From Oscillospiraceae bacterium (GTDB lineage: Bacteria > Bacillota > Clostridia > Oscillospirales > Oscillospiraceae), in NCBI GenBank assembly GCA_031260605.1, contig JAISLF010000065.1:1-44386 (forward strand): a stretch of 44,386 bases of DNA, written 5' to 3'. Both the position numbers and the translations under genes were made by a program. Shown here in pieces: positions 15,743 through 26,317 of the stretch. The notes below the pieces were generated by a model. It ran no database searches and was not told the origin of the DNA. It saw only the letters and a list, made by a program, of their open reading frames with translations. Numbering within the stretch: position 1 is the first letter of the stretch; every line of letters starts with the position of its first letter.

Positions 15743-18700
15743 CTACACGTTATACTTTTCCTTCAGCGCCGTCATGTCAACCTCAAATTGCTCGTCGGCG
15801 TCTGACGTATAGTCGTCGCCGAACTCAAGCTCGCTTCCGCGATAGGCGGCGAGTCCTGAGCCTGCCGGCATTAGCTTGCCGACAATGACGTTTTCTTTCA
15901 GCCCGACTAGGTAGTCTATTTTGCCCTTTACTGCTGCATCCGTCAGCATTCTCGTCGTCTCCTGGAAGGAGGCGGACGACAGGAACGAATCCGCCGACAG
16001 CGACGCCTTTGTGATACCGAGCATACGGCGCTCACCCTCGGCATCACGCAGTTCCTCGCCGAAGCGGTTCTTTTCACCTGCCTCGCGGCGCTCCTGCAGC
16101 TTTGCGTTTGCCTCGTTAAAGGCGTAAATTGAGATGTCCTGACCCGGCAGCAGCCCCGTGTCTCCGCCCTCGGAAACCGTCAGGAACCGCATCATCTGGC
16201 GGACAATGACCTCGATGTGCTTGTCGTTGATGTCAACCGACTGCTCGCGGTACATCTTCTGCACCTCTGCGATGATGTAGTTCTGCGCCGCCTCCTTGCC
16301 GAGGATTTTCAGGATTGACACAGGCGCAAACGTGCCTGTCGTGAGCTTTGCGCCCTTTTCAACGTGGTCGCCTGTCTGAATCAGGCGCGTTTTGCCGTCA
16401 GGCGCGACGATGTTTGCAATCGTGTTGTACGGCGTTGTGTAGCTGCGGATTTCGCCGGATTCCTCATCCGAAACCGTAATTGACGCAATCGTTTTGCGCG
16501 GCGTCGGAGAAATTTCAACCATGCCGGAGATTTCCGCCATAATCGCGGTCTTTTTCGGACTGCGCGCCTCAAAAAGCTCGACGACGCGCGGCAGTCCCTG
16601 CGTAATATCATCTCCGGCAACGCCGCCGGTGTGGAAGGTTCGCATTGTGAGCTGTGTGCCCGGCTCTCCGATAGACTGCGCCGCGATAATGCCGACTGCC
16701 TCGCCTGCCGTGATAACGTCGCCTGTTGCGAGGTTTTGCCCGTAGCATTTTGCGCAAACGCCGGATTTTGCTTCGCAGTCCATAACGGTGCGAATCATAA
16801 CCTCTTTTATTCCGTTCTGCTCAAGCAGCTCCGCGTCCCGCTCATTGAGCAGCTTGTTGTTGGAGAAGAGAACCTCGCCCGTTGTCGGCGATACAATGTC
16901 CTCAACCGGGAATCTGCCGTGTATTGCCGCGCCGAACGAACGCACAACCTTGTCGTTAGAATCTCTTTCCTCGTGGGCGAAGGTGCCGTTATGCGTTCCG
17001 CAGTCGTGGCTCTTGATTATAATATCCTGCGCAACGTCCACAAGGCGGCGCGTCAGATATCCTGAGTCAGCCGTACGAAGAGCGGTATCGGCAAGTCCCT
17101 TTCTGGCTCCGCGCGAGGAGATGAAGTACTCAAGAACGGTAAGTCCCTCGCGGAAGTTTGCCTTAACCGGAATTTCGATTGTCTTACCGGCGGTGTTTGC
17201 CATAAGTCCGCGCATCCCGATGAGCTGACGGATTTGGTTCATACTTCCGCGCGCTCCGGAGTCTGACATCATATAAATCGGGTTGTCAACCGAGAGCTTT
17301 GCCTTAACCGCGTCCGTGACCTTTTCTTCCGTCGTCTTCCACTCTTTTGTGACGAGGTCGTAGCGCTCATCGTCTGTCAAAAGTCCGTCCTTGAACGCGT
17401 TTTCGATCTGGACGACGATCTTCTCGCTCGTCTTGATAAGCTCCGCTTTTTCCTCCGGGATTGTCATATCAGACATTGAGATTGTGATTGCGCCGCGCGT
17501 TGAGAACTTAAAGCCAAGCTCCTTGATTTTGTCAAGTACAATTGCGGACTCTGTGAAGCCGCGCTTTTCAATGCAGGCTGAAATTATCTTTTCAAGCTGC
17601 TTTTTGCCGACGGGGAACGAGATTTCAAACTCAAGCTTTTCCTCAGGCGTGTTTCTCGGCACAAAACCGAGGTCCTGCGGAATCGGCTCGTTGAAAAAGA
17701 TTCTGCCGACGGTTGTTTCAATCAGCTTTGACGTAACAAGCGTCTGTCCGTTGTCCTCTGTATACGGTCTGCGCACTCTTATCGGCGCGTGAATGCCGAC
17801 TTGCCCGTCGCTGTACGCCATAAGCGCTTCTGACGCGCTGGAAAATGCGCGGCCCGCGCCCGGCTCGTTCTCGCGGACAATCGTCAGGTAGTAGGAACCG
17901 AGAATCATATCCTGCGTCGGAACAGTAACCGGCTTGCCGTCCTTCGGGTGCAGCAGGTTGTTTGCCGAAAGCATAAGAATTCTCGCCTCAGCCTGCGCTT
18001 CGTTCGAGAGCGGCAGGTGGATTGCCATCTGGTCTCCGTCAAAGTCGGCGTTGTAAGCCGTACAAACCAGCGGGTGCAGCTTGAGTGCGCGTCCCTCGAC
18101 GAGCACCGGCTCAAACGCCTGAATTCCGAGTCTGTGCAATGTCGGCGCACGATTCAGCAGAACCGGGTGCTCCTTGATAACAACATCCAGCGCGTCCCAA
18201 ACCTCAGGCTCCGCGCGGTCTACCATACGGCGTGCCGCCTTAATATTGTTGGTCAGTCCGTCGTTTTTCAGCTTCTGCATAATAAACGGACGGAACAGCT
18301 CGATTGCCATTTCCTTCGGCACGCCGCACTGGAACAGCTTCAGGTCAGGGCCGACGACGATAACGGAGCGTCCCGAATAGTCAACACGCTTGCCGAGAAG
18401 GTTCTGGCGGAAGCGTCCCTGCTTACCCTTTAGCATATCAGACAGTGACTTGAGCTGGCGCTTACCCGCGCCGGTGATTGCCGCGCCGCGGCGTCCGTTG
18501 TCGATCAGCGCATCTACCGCGTCCTGAAGCATACGCTTTTCGTTGCGGATGATAACGTCCGGCGCGTCCATCTCAATCATTCTTTTGAGGCGGTTGTTGC
18601 GGTTTATAACGCGGCGGTACAGGTCGTTTAGGTCGGAGGTTGCAAACCGTCCGCCGTCGAGCTGAACCATCGGGCGGATTTCCGGCGGTATAACCGGGAT

Positions 18701-19594
18701 AACATCGAGAACCATATTCGCCGGGTCGTTGCCGGAGACGTAAAAGTCCTCCGCAACCTCAAGGCGCTTTAGGAATTTCTCTTTTTTCTGTCCCTGTGAG
18801 TTGCCGGCTGCCGAGTGCAGGTAGGAAAACAGCCTTGCCGCGCGCACGGGCAGCGGATATTCGCGTGAAACGGACTCGCCCTTTGCCGTTTTCTCCTTTT
18901 CGTCCTTATATTGCAGGTAAAGCGCCGCACGGCACTCTGCGCATTTAGCGCAGCCCTCGCAGGCCGAGTTCATCGGCATATCGTCCGCCGTATCGGGCTG
19001 GAGGTCGTGCGCAAACTCAAGAATGTCAGCGTAAACGTCGCAGTCGCACTTGCGCAGCAGCTCCTGGATAGACTCCGCGCCCATTCCGGCGCGGAAATCC
19101 TCGCCGAATTTCTCCCGCGCGTCGCGGTATTCGCTCTCGGAAAGAACCTGATTGCGCTCAAGGCGCGTAACAGACCTGTCGCCGGGGTCAAGCACGATGT
19201 AGCTCGCAAAATACAGCACCTTTTCAAGCGCTTTCGGCGGAATGTCCAGCGCAAGCGCAATCTTCGACGGCGTTCCCTTGAAAAACCAGATATGTGAAAC
19301 GGGCGCTGCAAGCTCAATATGCCCCATTCTCTCGCGGCGCACGTTCGAGCGCGTAACCTCAACGCCGCAGCGCTCGCAGATTTTGCCCTTAAAGCGGATT
19401 TTCTTATATTTTCCGCAATGGCACTCCCAGTCTTTTGTGGGTCCGAAGATTTTTTCGCAGAAAAGGCCGTCCTTTTCGGGTTTTAATGTTCTGTAGTTTA
19501 TTGTCTCGGGCTTTTTAACCTCGCCGTACGACCAACTTCTTATGTCGTCAGCTGAGGCAAGACCGATTTTTATAGCGTCAAACGGTAAGCTCAT
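15743..19594 (-). CDS. rpoC: DNA-directed RNA polymerase beta' subunit
   Basis: 1,283 residues, the usual length for Clostridia. It forms the active-centre cleft with beta. Visible landmarks: the N-terminal zinc site CHCGKYKK...CERCGVEV (near 58-78); the bridge to the catalytic loop [11 protein letters not shown] (near 512-522), whose three aspartates hold Mg2+; [12 protein letters not shown]; the second zinc site [13 protein letters not shown]; and the trigger-loop region [21 protein letters not shown] 19594 is preceded by GGAG about 11 bases away. It follows the rpoB stop by 52 bases and ends in its own terminator. Confidence 0.99.
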   Translation of the reverse strand: MSLPFDAIKIGLASADDIRSWSYGEVKKPETINYRTLKPEKDGLFCEKIFGPTKDWECHCGKYKKIRFKGKICERCGVEVTRSNVRRERMGHIELAAPVSHIWFFKGTPSKIALALDIPPKALEKVLYFASYIVLDPGDRSVTRLERNQVLSESEYRDAREKFGEDFRAGMGAESIQELLRKCDCDVYADILEFAHDLQPDTADDMPMNSACEGCAKCAECRAALYLQYKDEKEKTAKGESVSREYPLPVRAARLFSYLHSAAGNSQGQKKEKFLKRLEVAEDFYVSGNDPANMVLDVIPVIPPEIRPMVQLDGGRFATSDLNDLYRRVINRNNRLKRMIEMDAPDVIIRNEKRMLQDAVDALIDNGRRGAAITGAGKRQLKSLSDMLKGKQGRFRQNLLGKRVDYSGRSVIVVGPDLKLFQCGVPKEMAIELFRPFIMQKLKNDGLTNNIKAARRMVDRAEPEVWDALDVVIKEHPVLLNRAPTLHRLGIQAFEPVLVEGRALKLHPLVCTAYNADFDGDQMAIHLPLSNEAQAEARILMLSANNLLHPKDGKPVTVPTQDMILGSYYLTIVRENEPGAGRAFSSASEALMAYSDGQVGIHAPIRVRRPYTEDNGQTLVTSKLIETTVGRIFFNEPIPQDLGFVPRNTPEEKLEFEISFPVGKKQLEKIISACIEKRGFTESAIVLDKIKELGFKFSTRGAITISMSDMTIPEEKAELIKTSEKIVVQIENAFKDGLLTDDERYDLVTKEWKTTEEKVTDAVKAKLSVDNPIYMMSDSGARGSMNQIRQLIGMRGLMANTAGKTIEIPVKANFREGLTVLEYFISSRGARKGLADTALRTADSGYLTRRLVDVAQDIIIKSHDCGTHNGTFAHEERDSNDKVVRSFGAAIHGRFPVEDIVSPTTGEVLFSNNKLLNERDAELLEQNGIKEVMIRTVMDCEAKSGVCAKCYGQNLATGDVITAGEAVGIIAAQSIGEPGTQLTMRTFHTGGVAGDDITQGLPRVVELFEARSPKKTAIMAEISGMVEISPTPRKTIASITVSDEESGEIRSYTTPYNTIANIVAPDGKTRLIQTGDHVEKGAKLTTGTFAPVSILKILGKEAAQNYIIAEVQKMYREQSVDINDKHIEVIVRQMMRFLTVSEGGDTGLLPGQDISIYAFNEANAKLQERREAGEKNRFGEELRDAEGERRMLGITKASLSADSFLSSASFQETTRMLTDAAVKGKIDYLVGLKENVIVGKLMPAGSGLAAYRGSELEFGDDYTSDADEQFEVDMTALKEKYNV

Positions 19595-19646
19595 ATATTT
19601 ATTATATCTCCATTATGAAATGTCACGTACAATCTACTGTAAAGGG

Positions 19647-22600
19647 TTAGTTATCAATAATATCCGAAATCAGGGACGAAACATCGTCTTCGGCATAGCC
19701 GCCGTCGTCCGCTTCAGCTTCTGAATATGCGTCGCTTTCCGTTTCAAGGCGCGTATTATTGTCCGTATAAAGACCCATTCCGGCGAGGGACTTCTCGTCC
19801 TGCGTCGCAAACGGAATTTCAATTGCGGGGCGCAGCATTTCGGGGAAGTCGTCCTCCTCCTCGTTCTGCTTCAGCTCAACGGGGTTGCCGTCCGCATCTA
19901 AAACAGAGACGTTGAGCGCAAGCGCGCGGAACTCCTGAATCAGAACCTTAAAGCTCTCGGGCGTTCCCGGAGTCGGCAGGTTCTGCCCTTTGACGATTGC
20001 CTTATACGTCTGGTCACGTCCGGACACGTCGTCCGACTTGACCGTCAGCATTTCAAGCAGCGTATACGCCGCGCCGTATGCCTCAAGCGCCCAGACCTCC
20101 ATTTCTCCGAAGCGCTGACCGCCGAACTGCGCCTTTCCGCCGAGCGGCTGCTGCGTAACGAGCGAGTACGGACCTGTTGAGCGGGCGTGAATCTTATCGT
20201 CAACAAGGTGGTGGAGCTTCAGGAAGTACACATAGCCGACCGTTACGTCATTGTCAAACGCGTCGCCGGTTCTGCCGTCGTAAAGTGTGGACTTTCCGTT
20301 TGTATTCAGCCCCGCCTTTTCGAGCATACCGAGAATGTCATTCTCATCGGCTCCGTTGAAAACAGGCGTGGCGACCTTCCAGCCGAGCGCGTTTGCCGCG
20401 TAGCCGAGGTGAACCTCAAGAACCTGCCCGATGTTCATACGCGAGGGAACGCCGAGAGGGTTGAGCACGATGTCAAGCGGTGTGCCGTCCGGCAGGTAGG
20501 GCATATCCTCAGCCGGAAGAATTCTGGAGACAACGCCTTTGTTTCCGTGGCGTCCCGCCATTTTGTCTCCGACGGAGATTTTGCGCTTCTGCGCAATGTA
20601 CACGCGCACTACCTTGTTAACGCCGGGGGACATTTCATCGCCCTTGCTGCGCTCAAACACGCGCACATCAACAATGATTCCGCCCTCGCCGTGGGGCACC
20701 TTGAGCGACGTGTCGCGGAACTCACGCGCCTTGTCGCCGAAAATCGCGCGCAGGAGGCGCTCTTCCGGCGTAATGTCCGTTTCGCCTTTAGGCGTAACCT
20801 TTCCGACAAGCACGTCTCCTGACTGCACCTCTGTTCCGATATTGATAATGCCGCCCGTCAGGTGCTGAACCGCGTCACGCGCGATTCCGGGAATATCGTC
20901 TGTGATTTCCTCGTCGCCGAGCTTTGTCTCGCGTGCCTCGCACTCATACTCTTCGATATGAATGGACGAGAACACGTCCTCAGAGCAAAGGCGCTCATTT
21001 ATAAGTATAGCATCCTCGTAGTTGTAGCCCTCCCACGTCATAAAGCCAACAAGGATGTTCTTGCCGAGAGCCAGCTCACCGTTTTCGCAGGACGGGCCGT
21101 CCGCTATAACGTCGCCTTTTTCAACGCGCTCACCCTCTGAAACGATGGGGCGCTGATTTATACAGGTTCCTTGGTTGGAGCGCAGGAATTTTGTGAGCTT
21201 GTATGTCTTTTTATTGAGCGGCGCGTCATACTCAATCGTGATTTCAGACGCGGACACGCGCTTTACCGTTCCCGGCCCTTCAGCCAAAATACAAATTGTC
21301 GAATCAATCGCGCATTTGTGCTCGATTCCCGTTGCGACAATCGGCGCCTGCGGCCGCAGAAGCGGAACCGCCTGACGTTGCATGTTCGCGCCCATAAGCG
21401 CACGGTTTGCGTCGTCGTTTTCAAGGAACGGAATCATCGCCGTTGCAACTGACACCATCATTCCGGGGGAAAGGTCAACGTAATCGACGCGCTCCTTGTC
21501 TACCTCAATAATTTCGTCGCGGTGGCGGCAGGTTACGCGGTCATTGACGAACTTGTTATCCTTGCCGACAGGCTCTGTCGCCTGTGCGATAATGAACGCG
21601 TCCTCCTCCGAGGCGGTCATATATACAATGTCCTCTGAGCTGAACGAAACCTTTCCGGTCTTTTTGTCAACAGGTCGGTACGGCGCGAGTAAAAAGCCGA
21701 ACTTGTCCACCCGCCCGTGTGAGGCAAGGTAGGAGATAAGTCCGATATTCGGGCCTTCAGGCGTTTCAATCGGGCACATCCTGCCGTAGTGCGTATAGTG
21801 AACGTCGCGCACGTCAAAGCCGGCGCGGTCACGCGAAAGACCGCCGGGCCCGAGGGCTGAAAGACGGCGCTTATGCGTCAGCTCCGCAAGCGGGTTTGTC
21901 TGGTCCATAAATTGTGACAGCGGAGACGAACCGAAGAACTCTTTTATCGCGGCAAGCACAGGGCGGATGTTAATCAGCGACTGCGGCGTTGCGCTCTCCA
22001 TATCGTTCATCGTCATACGCTCGTTGATTGTGCGAACCATACGCGCAAAGCCGATACGCAGAACATTCTGCAGCAGCTCGCCGACGGCGCGCAGACGGCG
22101 GTTGCCGAGATGGTCAATATCGTCCACCGCGCCGATTCCGAGCTGAAGGTTAATGATGTAGCTTACGGACGCGATAATATCGTCCGGAATTACCGTGTTC
22201 GGCACAAGCTCGTTTTTCTGGCGGATAAGCGCGGACTTGAGTTCAGGGGCAATATTGCCCTTTGCGTCCTTTCTCTTGTCCTCCGGGAACTCCTCAAGAA
22301 TCTTCTTTAGAATGACAAAGCGAACCTTTTCGGAGATAAAAACCTCCTCCGGATTAATATCGAGATAGTCCGTTATCGGAACCATACCGTTGCCGAGGAT
22401 TTTCACCGTTTTGCCGTCAATCGAAATTGCGGCGGCGCACACACCGAGGTTTTCAAGCTCCTCCGCACGCTCGCGGCTGACTACCGCGCCCTCGTCCTCA
22501 AGCAGCTCTCCCGTCAGCGGATTTACAATCGGCTCGGCAAGCGTCTGACCCGCAAGACGCGGGGCAAGCGCAAGCTTTTTGTTCATTTTATAGCGGCCGA

Positions 22601-23519
22601 CGCGTGAAAGGTCGTACTTTCCGTGGTCGAAGAAGTATCCGTTCAAGAGCGACTCTGCGGAGTCCGCCGTGGGCGGCTCACCGGGACGGATTTTCTTGTA
22701 AATTTCAAAAAGGCTTTCCTCGCGCGTTACGCGCTCGTCCTTTCCGAGTGTTGCGCGGATAAACTCATTGTCTCCGAAAATGTCGAGAAACTGCTGCTCG
22801 GACTCAATTCCGTTTTCTGCTCCCGGAACGCACAGCTGCGACCACGGGTATTCCGCCCGCGGCTTTGCGATTGTGCGCACCAAGAGAGAGGCGGGCATTT
22901 TGCGGTTTTTGTCTATCGTGACATACAAAACGTCCGACGCGTCCGTTTCATACTCAATCCACACGCCGCGGTACGGTATGAGCTGTCCGCGGAAAAGCTC
23001 ACTGCCGATTTTCGGGTCAAGCGAGCGAAAGAAGTACGCCGACGGGCTGCGCACGATTTGCGAAACAATAACGCGCTCGGCTCCGTTTATAATAAACGTA
23101 CCGGCTTCCGTCATCATCGGGAATTCGCCGAGATAAATGTCAGACTCCGCAATTTCGCCGCCGTGTCCCGATTCAGGGTCGCGGTGGTAGAGCATAGCGC
23201 GAACCTTTATCGGCGCGGCATACGTCGCGTCGCGCTGCTTGCACTCCTCAACGGTATACTTAGGGTCGCCCGTTATGTTAAAGCTTAAAAAGCGAACCTC
23301 GTGCTTTCCTGAATGGTCAACTACAGGTCCGATATCCTCGAAAACCTCGTTGAACCCCGTCTTAAACAGCCATTCAAAGGATTCCTTCTGAACCTCTAAA
23401 AGGTTCGGAAGCTCCTGAAGCTCGTCCTGCTTTGCAAAGCTCATTCGCTTTGTTCGTCCGTACGAGACTTCCTTTGGATTAATGGCGTATACACTCTCTT
23501 TTTTCTGTGAAACCGGCAT
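19647..23519 (-). CDS. rpoB: DNA-directed RNA polymerase beta subunit
   Basis: About 1,290 residues. Landmarks: the rifampicin region [21 protein letters not shown] and [15 protein letters not shown], with wild-type Asp, His and Ser at the main resistance positions; [23 protein letters not shown]; and near the C-terminus [21 protein letters not shown] and [18 protein letters not shown]. The start is taken as ATG 23519. A TTG at 23540 overlaps the GGAGG and is less likely, although the gap from GGAGG to the ATG is long. In most Firmicutes rplJ and rplL precede rpoB; here a roughly 170-nt leader and tRNA genes do. Confidence 0.98.
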   Translation of the reverse strand: MPVSQKKESVYAINPKEVSYGRTKRMSFAKQDELQELPNLLEVQKESFEWLFKTGFNEVFEDIGPVVDHSGKHEVRFLSFNITGDPKYTVEECKQRDATYAAPIKVRAMLYHRDPESGHGGEIAESDIYLGEFPMMTEAGTFIINGAERVIVSQIVRSPSAYFFRSLDPKIGSELFRGQLIPYRGVWIEYETDASDVLYVTIDKNRKMPASLLVRTIAKPRAEYPWSQLCVPGAENGIESEQQFLDIFGDNEFIRATLGKDERVTREESLFEIYKKIRPGEPPTADSAESLLNGYFFDHGKYDLSRVGRYKMNKKLALAPRLAGQTLAEPIVNPLTGELLEDEGAVVSRERAEELENLGVCAAAISIDGKTVKILGNGMVPITDYLDINPEEVFISEKVRFVILKKILEEFPEDKRKDAKGNIAPELKSALIRQKNELVPNTVIPDDIIASVSYIINLQLGIGAVDDIDHLGNRRLRAVGELLQNVLRIGFARMVRTINERMTMNDMESATPQSLINIRPVLAAIKEFFGSSPLSQFMDQTNPLAELTHKRRLSALGPGGLSRDRAGFDVRDVHYTHYGRMCPIETPEGPNIGLISYLASHGRVDKFGFLLAPYRPVDKKTGKVSFSSEDIVYMTASEEDAFIIAQATEPVGKDNKFVNDRVTCRHRDEIIEVDKERVDYVDLSPGMMVSVATAMIPFLENDDANRALMGANMQRQAVPLLRPQAPIVATGIEHKCAIDSTICILAEGPGTVKRVSASEITIEYDAPLNKKTYKLTKFLRSNQGTCINQRPIVSEGERVEKGDVIADGPSCENGELALGKNILVGFMTWEGYNYEDAILINERLCSEDVFSSIHIEEYECEARETKLGDEEITDDIPGIARDAVQHLTGGIINIGTEVQSGDVLVGKVTPKGETDITPEERLLRAIFGDKAREFRDTSLKVPHGEGGIIVDVRVFERSKGDEMSPGVNKVVRVYIAQKRKISVGDKMAGRHGNKGVVSRILPAEDMPYLPDGTPLDIVLNPLGVPSRMNIGQVLEVHLGYAANALGWKVATPVFNGADENDILGMLEKAGLNTNGKSTLYDGRTGDAFDNDVTVGYVYFLKLHHLVDDKIHARSTGPYSLVTQQPLGGKAQFGGQRFGEMEVWALEAYGAAYTLLEMLTVKSDDVSGRDQTYKAIVKGQNLPTPGTPESFKVLIQEFRALALNVSVLDADGNPVELKQNEEEDDFPEMLRPAIEIPFATQDEKSLAGMGLYTDNNTRLETESDAYSEAEADDGGYAEDDVSSLISDIIDN

Positions 23520-23593
23520 ATTCTTTGCTGCGTCCTCCAATTATGATACACTGATGTGGTTGTTAATTATTGCGACTATCGAGGGCTAACCTG

Positions 23594-23622
23594 TTGACAA
23601 ATGACCTCAAGCTGAATATACT
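23594..23622 (+). promoter_or_regulatory. Plus-strand promoter inside the rpoB leader
   Basis: TTGACA (23594-23599), 17-bp spacer, TATACT (23617-23622), transcribing opposite to rpoB. It may drive tRNA-Thr(GGT) about 190 bases on, which has no closer good promoter, and would make RNA complementary to the rpoB 5' leader. Confidence 0.7.
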
Positions 23623-23699
23623 AATGTACAGCTGTCGAGGAAAGGAATTTTCCTTGATGTCTTTCTGTTGTCTTTTTGCAAAATTGCATATAACGGTTT

Positions 23700-23728
23700 A
23701 TTATACTACTTTCGAGTTTCAATGTCAA
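23700..23728 (-). promoter_or_regulatory. rpoBC promoter
   Basis: Minus strand: TTGACA (23728-23723), 17-bp spacer, TATAAT (23705-23700). A perfect match, giving a roughly 170-nt leader with a small AAGGAA/TTCCTT hairpin. Confidence 0.88.
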
Positions 23729-23811
23729 GTAGTATATTGTGTTTTTTGTATGAAATTTTTGCCGAAAAACCGTGATGTCGGCGCTAACACGTTGTGAAAA
23801 ATAAATAGAAT

Positions 23812-23887
23812 GCTCTCATAGCTCAGTCGGCAGAGCGCGTCCTTGGTAAGGACGAGGTCAGCAGTTCGAATCTGCTTGAGAGCTCCA
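23812..23887 (+). tRNA. tRNA-Thr(GGT)
   Basis: Acceptor GCTCTCA/TGAGAGC, anticodon stem GTCCT/AGGAC with loop TGGTA (anticodon GGT), T arm with GTTCGAA, encoded CCA. Confidence 0.95.
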
Positions 23888-23896
23888 AACTGAAAT

Positions 23897-23925
23897 CCGC
23901 ACAGCGTAAGGCTTTGCGGTTTTTT
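23897..23925 (+). terminator. tRNA-Thr(GGT) terminator
   Basis: CCGCA pairs with TGCGG, with a smaller AGC/GCT inner stem, followed by TTTTTT. Confidence 0.65.
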
Positions 23926-23988
23926 GTATTTTAAGGCGGCGCGCGCTGCAGTGCCAAAAAAACGCGTCCGTCCCCTTAAAATTTCCTC

Positions 23989-24017
23989 TTGCATTTTTTT
24001 ATTAAGTATGCTATAAT
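23989..24017 (+). promoter_or_regulatory. tRNA-His promoter
   Basis: TTGCAT (23989-23994), 17-bp spacer, TATAAT (24012-24017). Confidence 0.8.
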
Positions 24018-24033
24018 CAAAAAACTTTTAAGT

Positions 24034-24111
24034 GGTGGGTATAGCTCAGTTGGTTAGAGTACCGGATTGTGGTTCCGGGGGTCGTGGGTTCGAGCCCCAT
24101 TACCCACCCCA
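24034..24111 (+). tRNA. tRNA-His(GTG)
   Basis: Acceptor GTGGGTA/TACCCAC with the extra G at position -1 facing C, the tRNA-His identity element. Anticodon GTG, encoded CCA. Confidence 0.95.
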
Positions 24112-24133
24112 GATTGGCGCATTTGCGCCGACG

Positions 24134-24163
24134 CAGCCGCAGGCATTTTGTCTGCGGCTGTTT
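24134..24163 (+). terminator. tRNA-His terminator
   Basis: CAGCCGCAG, 9-nt loop, CTGCGGCTG, TTT. Bases 24164-24300 hold only a degenerate REP-like palindrome (24197-24222). Confidence 0.8.
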
Positions 24164-24306
24164 GCATATTGTTTTTCGGTTTACGCAAAGCGGGACGGGA
24201 CGCTGAGGCCGGCATCCCCTGCAATGAACCGCCCGATTGTGCTGCAACAAGCTCTACCGCATAATCGCCGCCTCACGGCTAATTTTCTGTGAGCAAATTT
24301 TTCCTA

Positions 24307-24335
24307 TTGACAAAGCTTGCGGCGTCCATTATAAT
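24307..24335 (+). promoter_or_regulatory. tRNA-Val promoter
   Basis: TTGACA (24307-24312), 17-bp spacer, TATAAT (24330-24335), ending 11 bases before the tRNA. Confidence 0.92.
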
Positions 24336-24346
24336 TAATACTGCGC

Positions 24347-24423
24347 GGAGGGTTAGCTCAGTTGGTTAGAGCGCATGCTTCACACGCATGAGGTCACGTG
24401 TTCGAGCCACGTACTCTCTACCA
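24347..24423 (+). tRNA. tRNA-Val(CAC)
   Basis: Acceptor GGAGGGT/ACTCTCT with G-U pairs, anticodon stem CATGC/GCATG around TTCACAC (anticodon CAC), encoded CCA at 24421-24423. Confidence 0.95.
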
Positions 24424-24428
24424 AGGCT

Positions 24429-24477
24429 CACTCCCCCTTATTGCCACCCGCCGGGTTGCAATAAGGGGGAGTGTCTT
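24429..24477 (+). terminator. tRNA-Val terminator
   Basis: A 16-bp perfect stem (CACTCCCCCTTATTGC and complement, 24429-24444 and 24458-24473), then TCTTTAT. Confidence 0.88.
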
Positions 24478-24503
24478 TATATACGCATACAAGGAGCTTT
24501 GTC

Positions 24504-25232
24504 ATTAAAACTATTTTTCTTGATTTAGGGTGGACGCTGACCTATCCGGCCTCCGGCGACTGGCAATTGACCAGCATGTGCTATGAGCACCTTGCTTCGG
24601 CTTGTGGAAAAGCTATTACCAATGACAGAATTGAAGCCGCCCGTGCCTTAATGCTGAAATTTTTGAGTACGAACCATTTGGTTGCGACAGAGGACGAGGA
24701 ATACGCGCAATTCCGCATTGCCTACCAACTGCTGGCTGACGCGCTGCCGGAATTAGGCTTGTCGGCGGCGGCTGTGGAGGAAATTGCGTATGAAAAGGTG
24801 TTCGATACCGATTATCAAGTTTTTTACAGTGACGTAAAGCCGGCGTTAGAGGCTCTGAAAACGCGCTGCAAGTTGGGACTTATCTCGGATACATACCCGT
24901 CCGCCGCGCGGATATTGAAGCGTGCCGGAATATACGACTTGTTTGATTCCATCACCTTTAGCTGCTTCCTCGGTGTTTTTAAGCCGAATCGCAAAATGTA
25001 CGAGCACGCAATCCGGCAAATAGGCTTGCCGCCGTCAGAAGCGTTTTTTGTTGACGACTTTCCCGCGAATTTAGACGGAGCCCCCGAAGCGGGCATAACG
25101 CCGGTAATGATTGCAAGAAGCAATAATCCGGCGGCAAAACAGCGGGTTTGCGAGCTTTCACAGGCGGGCAATCCGGGTCGGTACAAAATTATCTCCGGAC
25201 TGGGAGAGCTGGAAGCGCTGATCGAAAATTGA
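24504..25232 (+). CDS. HAD-superfamily hydrolase
   Basis: About 242 residues from an ATT start at 24504. HAD motifs: I, FLDLGWTL (nucleophile Asp7; the usual second Asp is Gly, as in several HAD-IA groups, which may weaken phosphatase activity); II, GLISDTY; III, the Lys in GVFKPNRKMY; IV, FFVDDFPANL. An alpha-helical cap lies between motifs I and II. AAGGAG stands exactly seven bases before ATT, and the product then begins (M)KTIFLDLG, just like relatives. GTG 24471 would put the start inside the tRNA terminator stem, and no ATG is available. Substrate unknown. Confidence 0.8.
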   Translation: MKTIFLDLGWTLTYPASGDWQLTSMCYEHLASACGKAITNDRIEAARALMLKFLSTNHLVATEDEEYAQFRIAYQLLADALPELGLSAAAVEEIAYEKVFDTDYQVFYSDVKPALEALKTRCKLGLISDTYPSAARILKRAGIYDLFDSITFSCFLGVFKPNRKMYEHAIRQIGLPPSEAFFVDDFPANLDGAPEAGITPVMIARSNNPAAKQRVCELSQAGNPGRYKIISGLGELEALIEN

Positions 25233-25240
25233 TTAAAAAG

Positions 25241-25275
25241 CAAGACAAGACCGCACGGTCTTGTCTTGTTTTTTT
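25241..25275 (+). terminator. HAD hydrolase terminator
   Basis: CAAGACAAGACC, loop GCAC, perfect complement, then a T run. Confidence 0.92.
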
Positions 25276-25304
25276 CTGAATATTCTTGCCTCCCCGCACA
25301 ATAC

Positions 25305-25400
25305 TTGACGCAAACTTTACACAAACTAAAACCAATAATGCTTTTGAAAACCTCCGTTTGGGTTTACAATGTAAACATAGCAAATGCAAATATCTATAAT
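25305..25400 (+). promoter_or_regulatory. Pho-box-like repeats and pst promoter
   Basis: TTGACG-CAAAC-TTTACA-CAAAC-TAAAAC (25305-25332) is an 11-bp-period direct repeat, the spacing of PhoP boxes in Bacillus-type promoters. A further TTTACA lies at 25363 within the dyad GTTTAC-AAT-GTAAAC (25362-25376). A -10 TATAAT follows near 25395-25400 with no good -35, as expected for an activator-dependent promoter. The phoP-phoR genes downstream supply the likely regulator. Confidence 0.7.
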
Positions 25401-25417
25401 TAAGAGGTTTTCAAGAA

Positions 25418-26305
25418 ATGAAAAAAACATTCAGTCTTATTTTAGCGGCGGTGCTTGTTGCGATAAGCGTTGCCGGCTGCGGCACAAAAAGCGGAAATAC
25501 TACACCCACCCCCTCCTCCGCGCCGACGGACGCGTCCACACCGACGCCCACGGCCGCGAACTTAAGCGGCGGCGTGAAAACCGGCGGATCCACCTCCGTT
25601 GAAAAGGTTATGACGGCGCTTATCTATCAGTTTCAGGCGGACAACCGCGAGGTCACGGTGGACTATGAGATGAACGGCTCCGGCGACGGAATCAAAAACA
25701 CAATCAGCGGTCTATATGAGCTTGGTCACTCGAGCCGCGAGCTAAAATCGGACGGCAGCGAGGACGGTCTTACGGCGACAGCCTACGCAATCGACGGCAT
25801 TGCGGTTGTTGTACACAAGGACAACAGCATCGCGACATTGACTGCCGCGCAGCTGCGCGGAATCTACACCGGTGAAATCACAAACTGGAAAGAGGTCGGC
25901 GGGTCTGACGCGTTGATTACGGTCGTCACACGTGAGGAAGGCTCAGGCACGCGCAGCGCCTTTTCGGAGTTGATCGGCTTTAAGGAAGCGGAAATTCTCA
26001 CGTCTGCAACAGTGCAGGACAGCACGGGCGCGGTGCAGACGACAGTCTCGCAAAACCCGAACGCAATCGGCTACATCTCCTTTTCAGACGCGGATACGTC
26101 AAAGGTCAACACAGTACCGTATGAGGGTGTAGCGGTTTCGGAGGCGGCACTCAAGGACGGCTCGTACAAGCTCAAGCGCGAGTTTTATCTGCTGACGAAA
26201 ACGGGCAGCACGCTCTCCCCTGCGGCACAAGCGTTCTTCGACTTCGTGCTCAGCGCGGAGGGACAGAAAATCGTTTCGGAAAAAGGCCTGCTGCCGATTC
26301 GGTAG
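25418..26305 (+). CDS. pstS: Phosphate ABC transporter substrate-binding lipoprotein
   Basis: A 295-residue lipoprotein that captures phosphate at the membrane surface. The signal peptide MKKTFSLILAAVLVAISVAG ends in a lipobox with Cys21. A Thr/Pro-rich linker (about 28-48) precedes the binding domain, which starts GGSTSVEKVM. Phosphate-contact motifs: GSTSV, SSREL and REEGSGTRSAF (about 185-195). AGAGG lies upstream of ATG 25418. First gene of the pst/pho operon, under the Pho-box-like promoter. Confidence 0.95.
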   Translation: MKKTFSLILAAVLVAISVAGCGTKSGNTTPTPSSAPTDASTPTPTAANLSGGVKTGGSTSVEKVMTALIYQFQADNREVTVDYEMNGSGDGIKNTISGLYELGHSSRELKSDGSEDGLTATAYAIDGIAVVVHKDNSIATLTAAQLRGIYTGEITNWKEVGGSDALITVVTREEGSGTRSAFSELIGFKEAEILTSATVQDSTGAVQTTVSQNPNAIGYISFSDADTSKVNTVPYEGVAVSEAALKDGSYKLKREFYLLTKTGSTLSPAAQAFFDFVLSAEGQKIVSEKGLLPIR

Positions 26306-26317
26306 CACGGAGGAAGC

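Noticed and set aside
20000-22000. Rifampicin-resistance changes in rpoB.
   Set aside because: The residues at the main resistance positions (Asp, His, Ser) are wild type.
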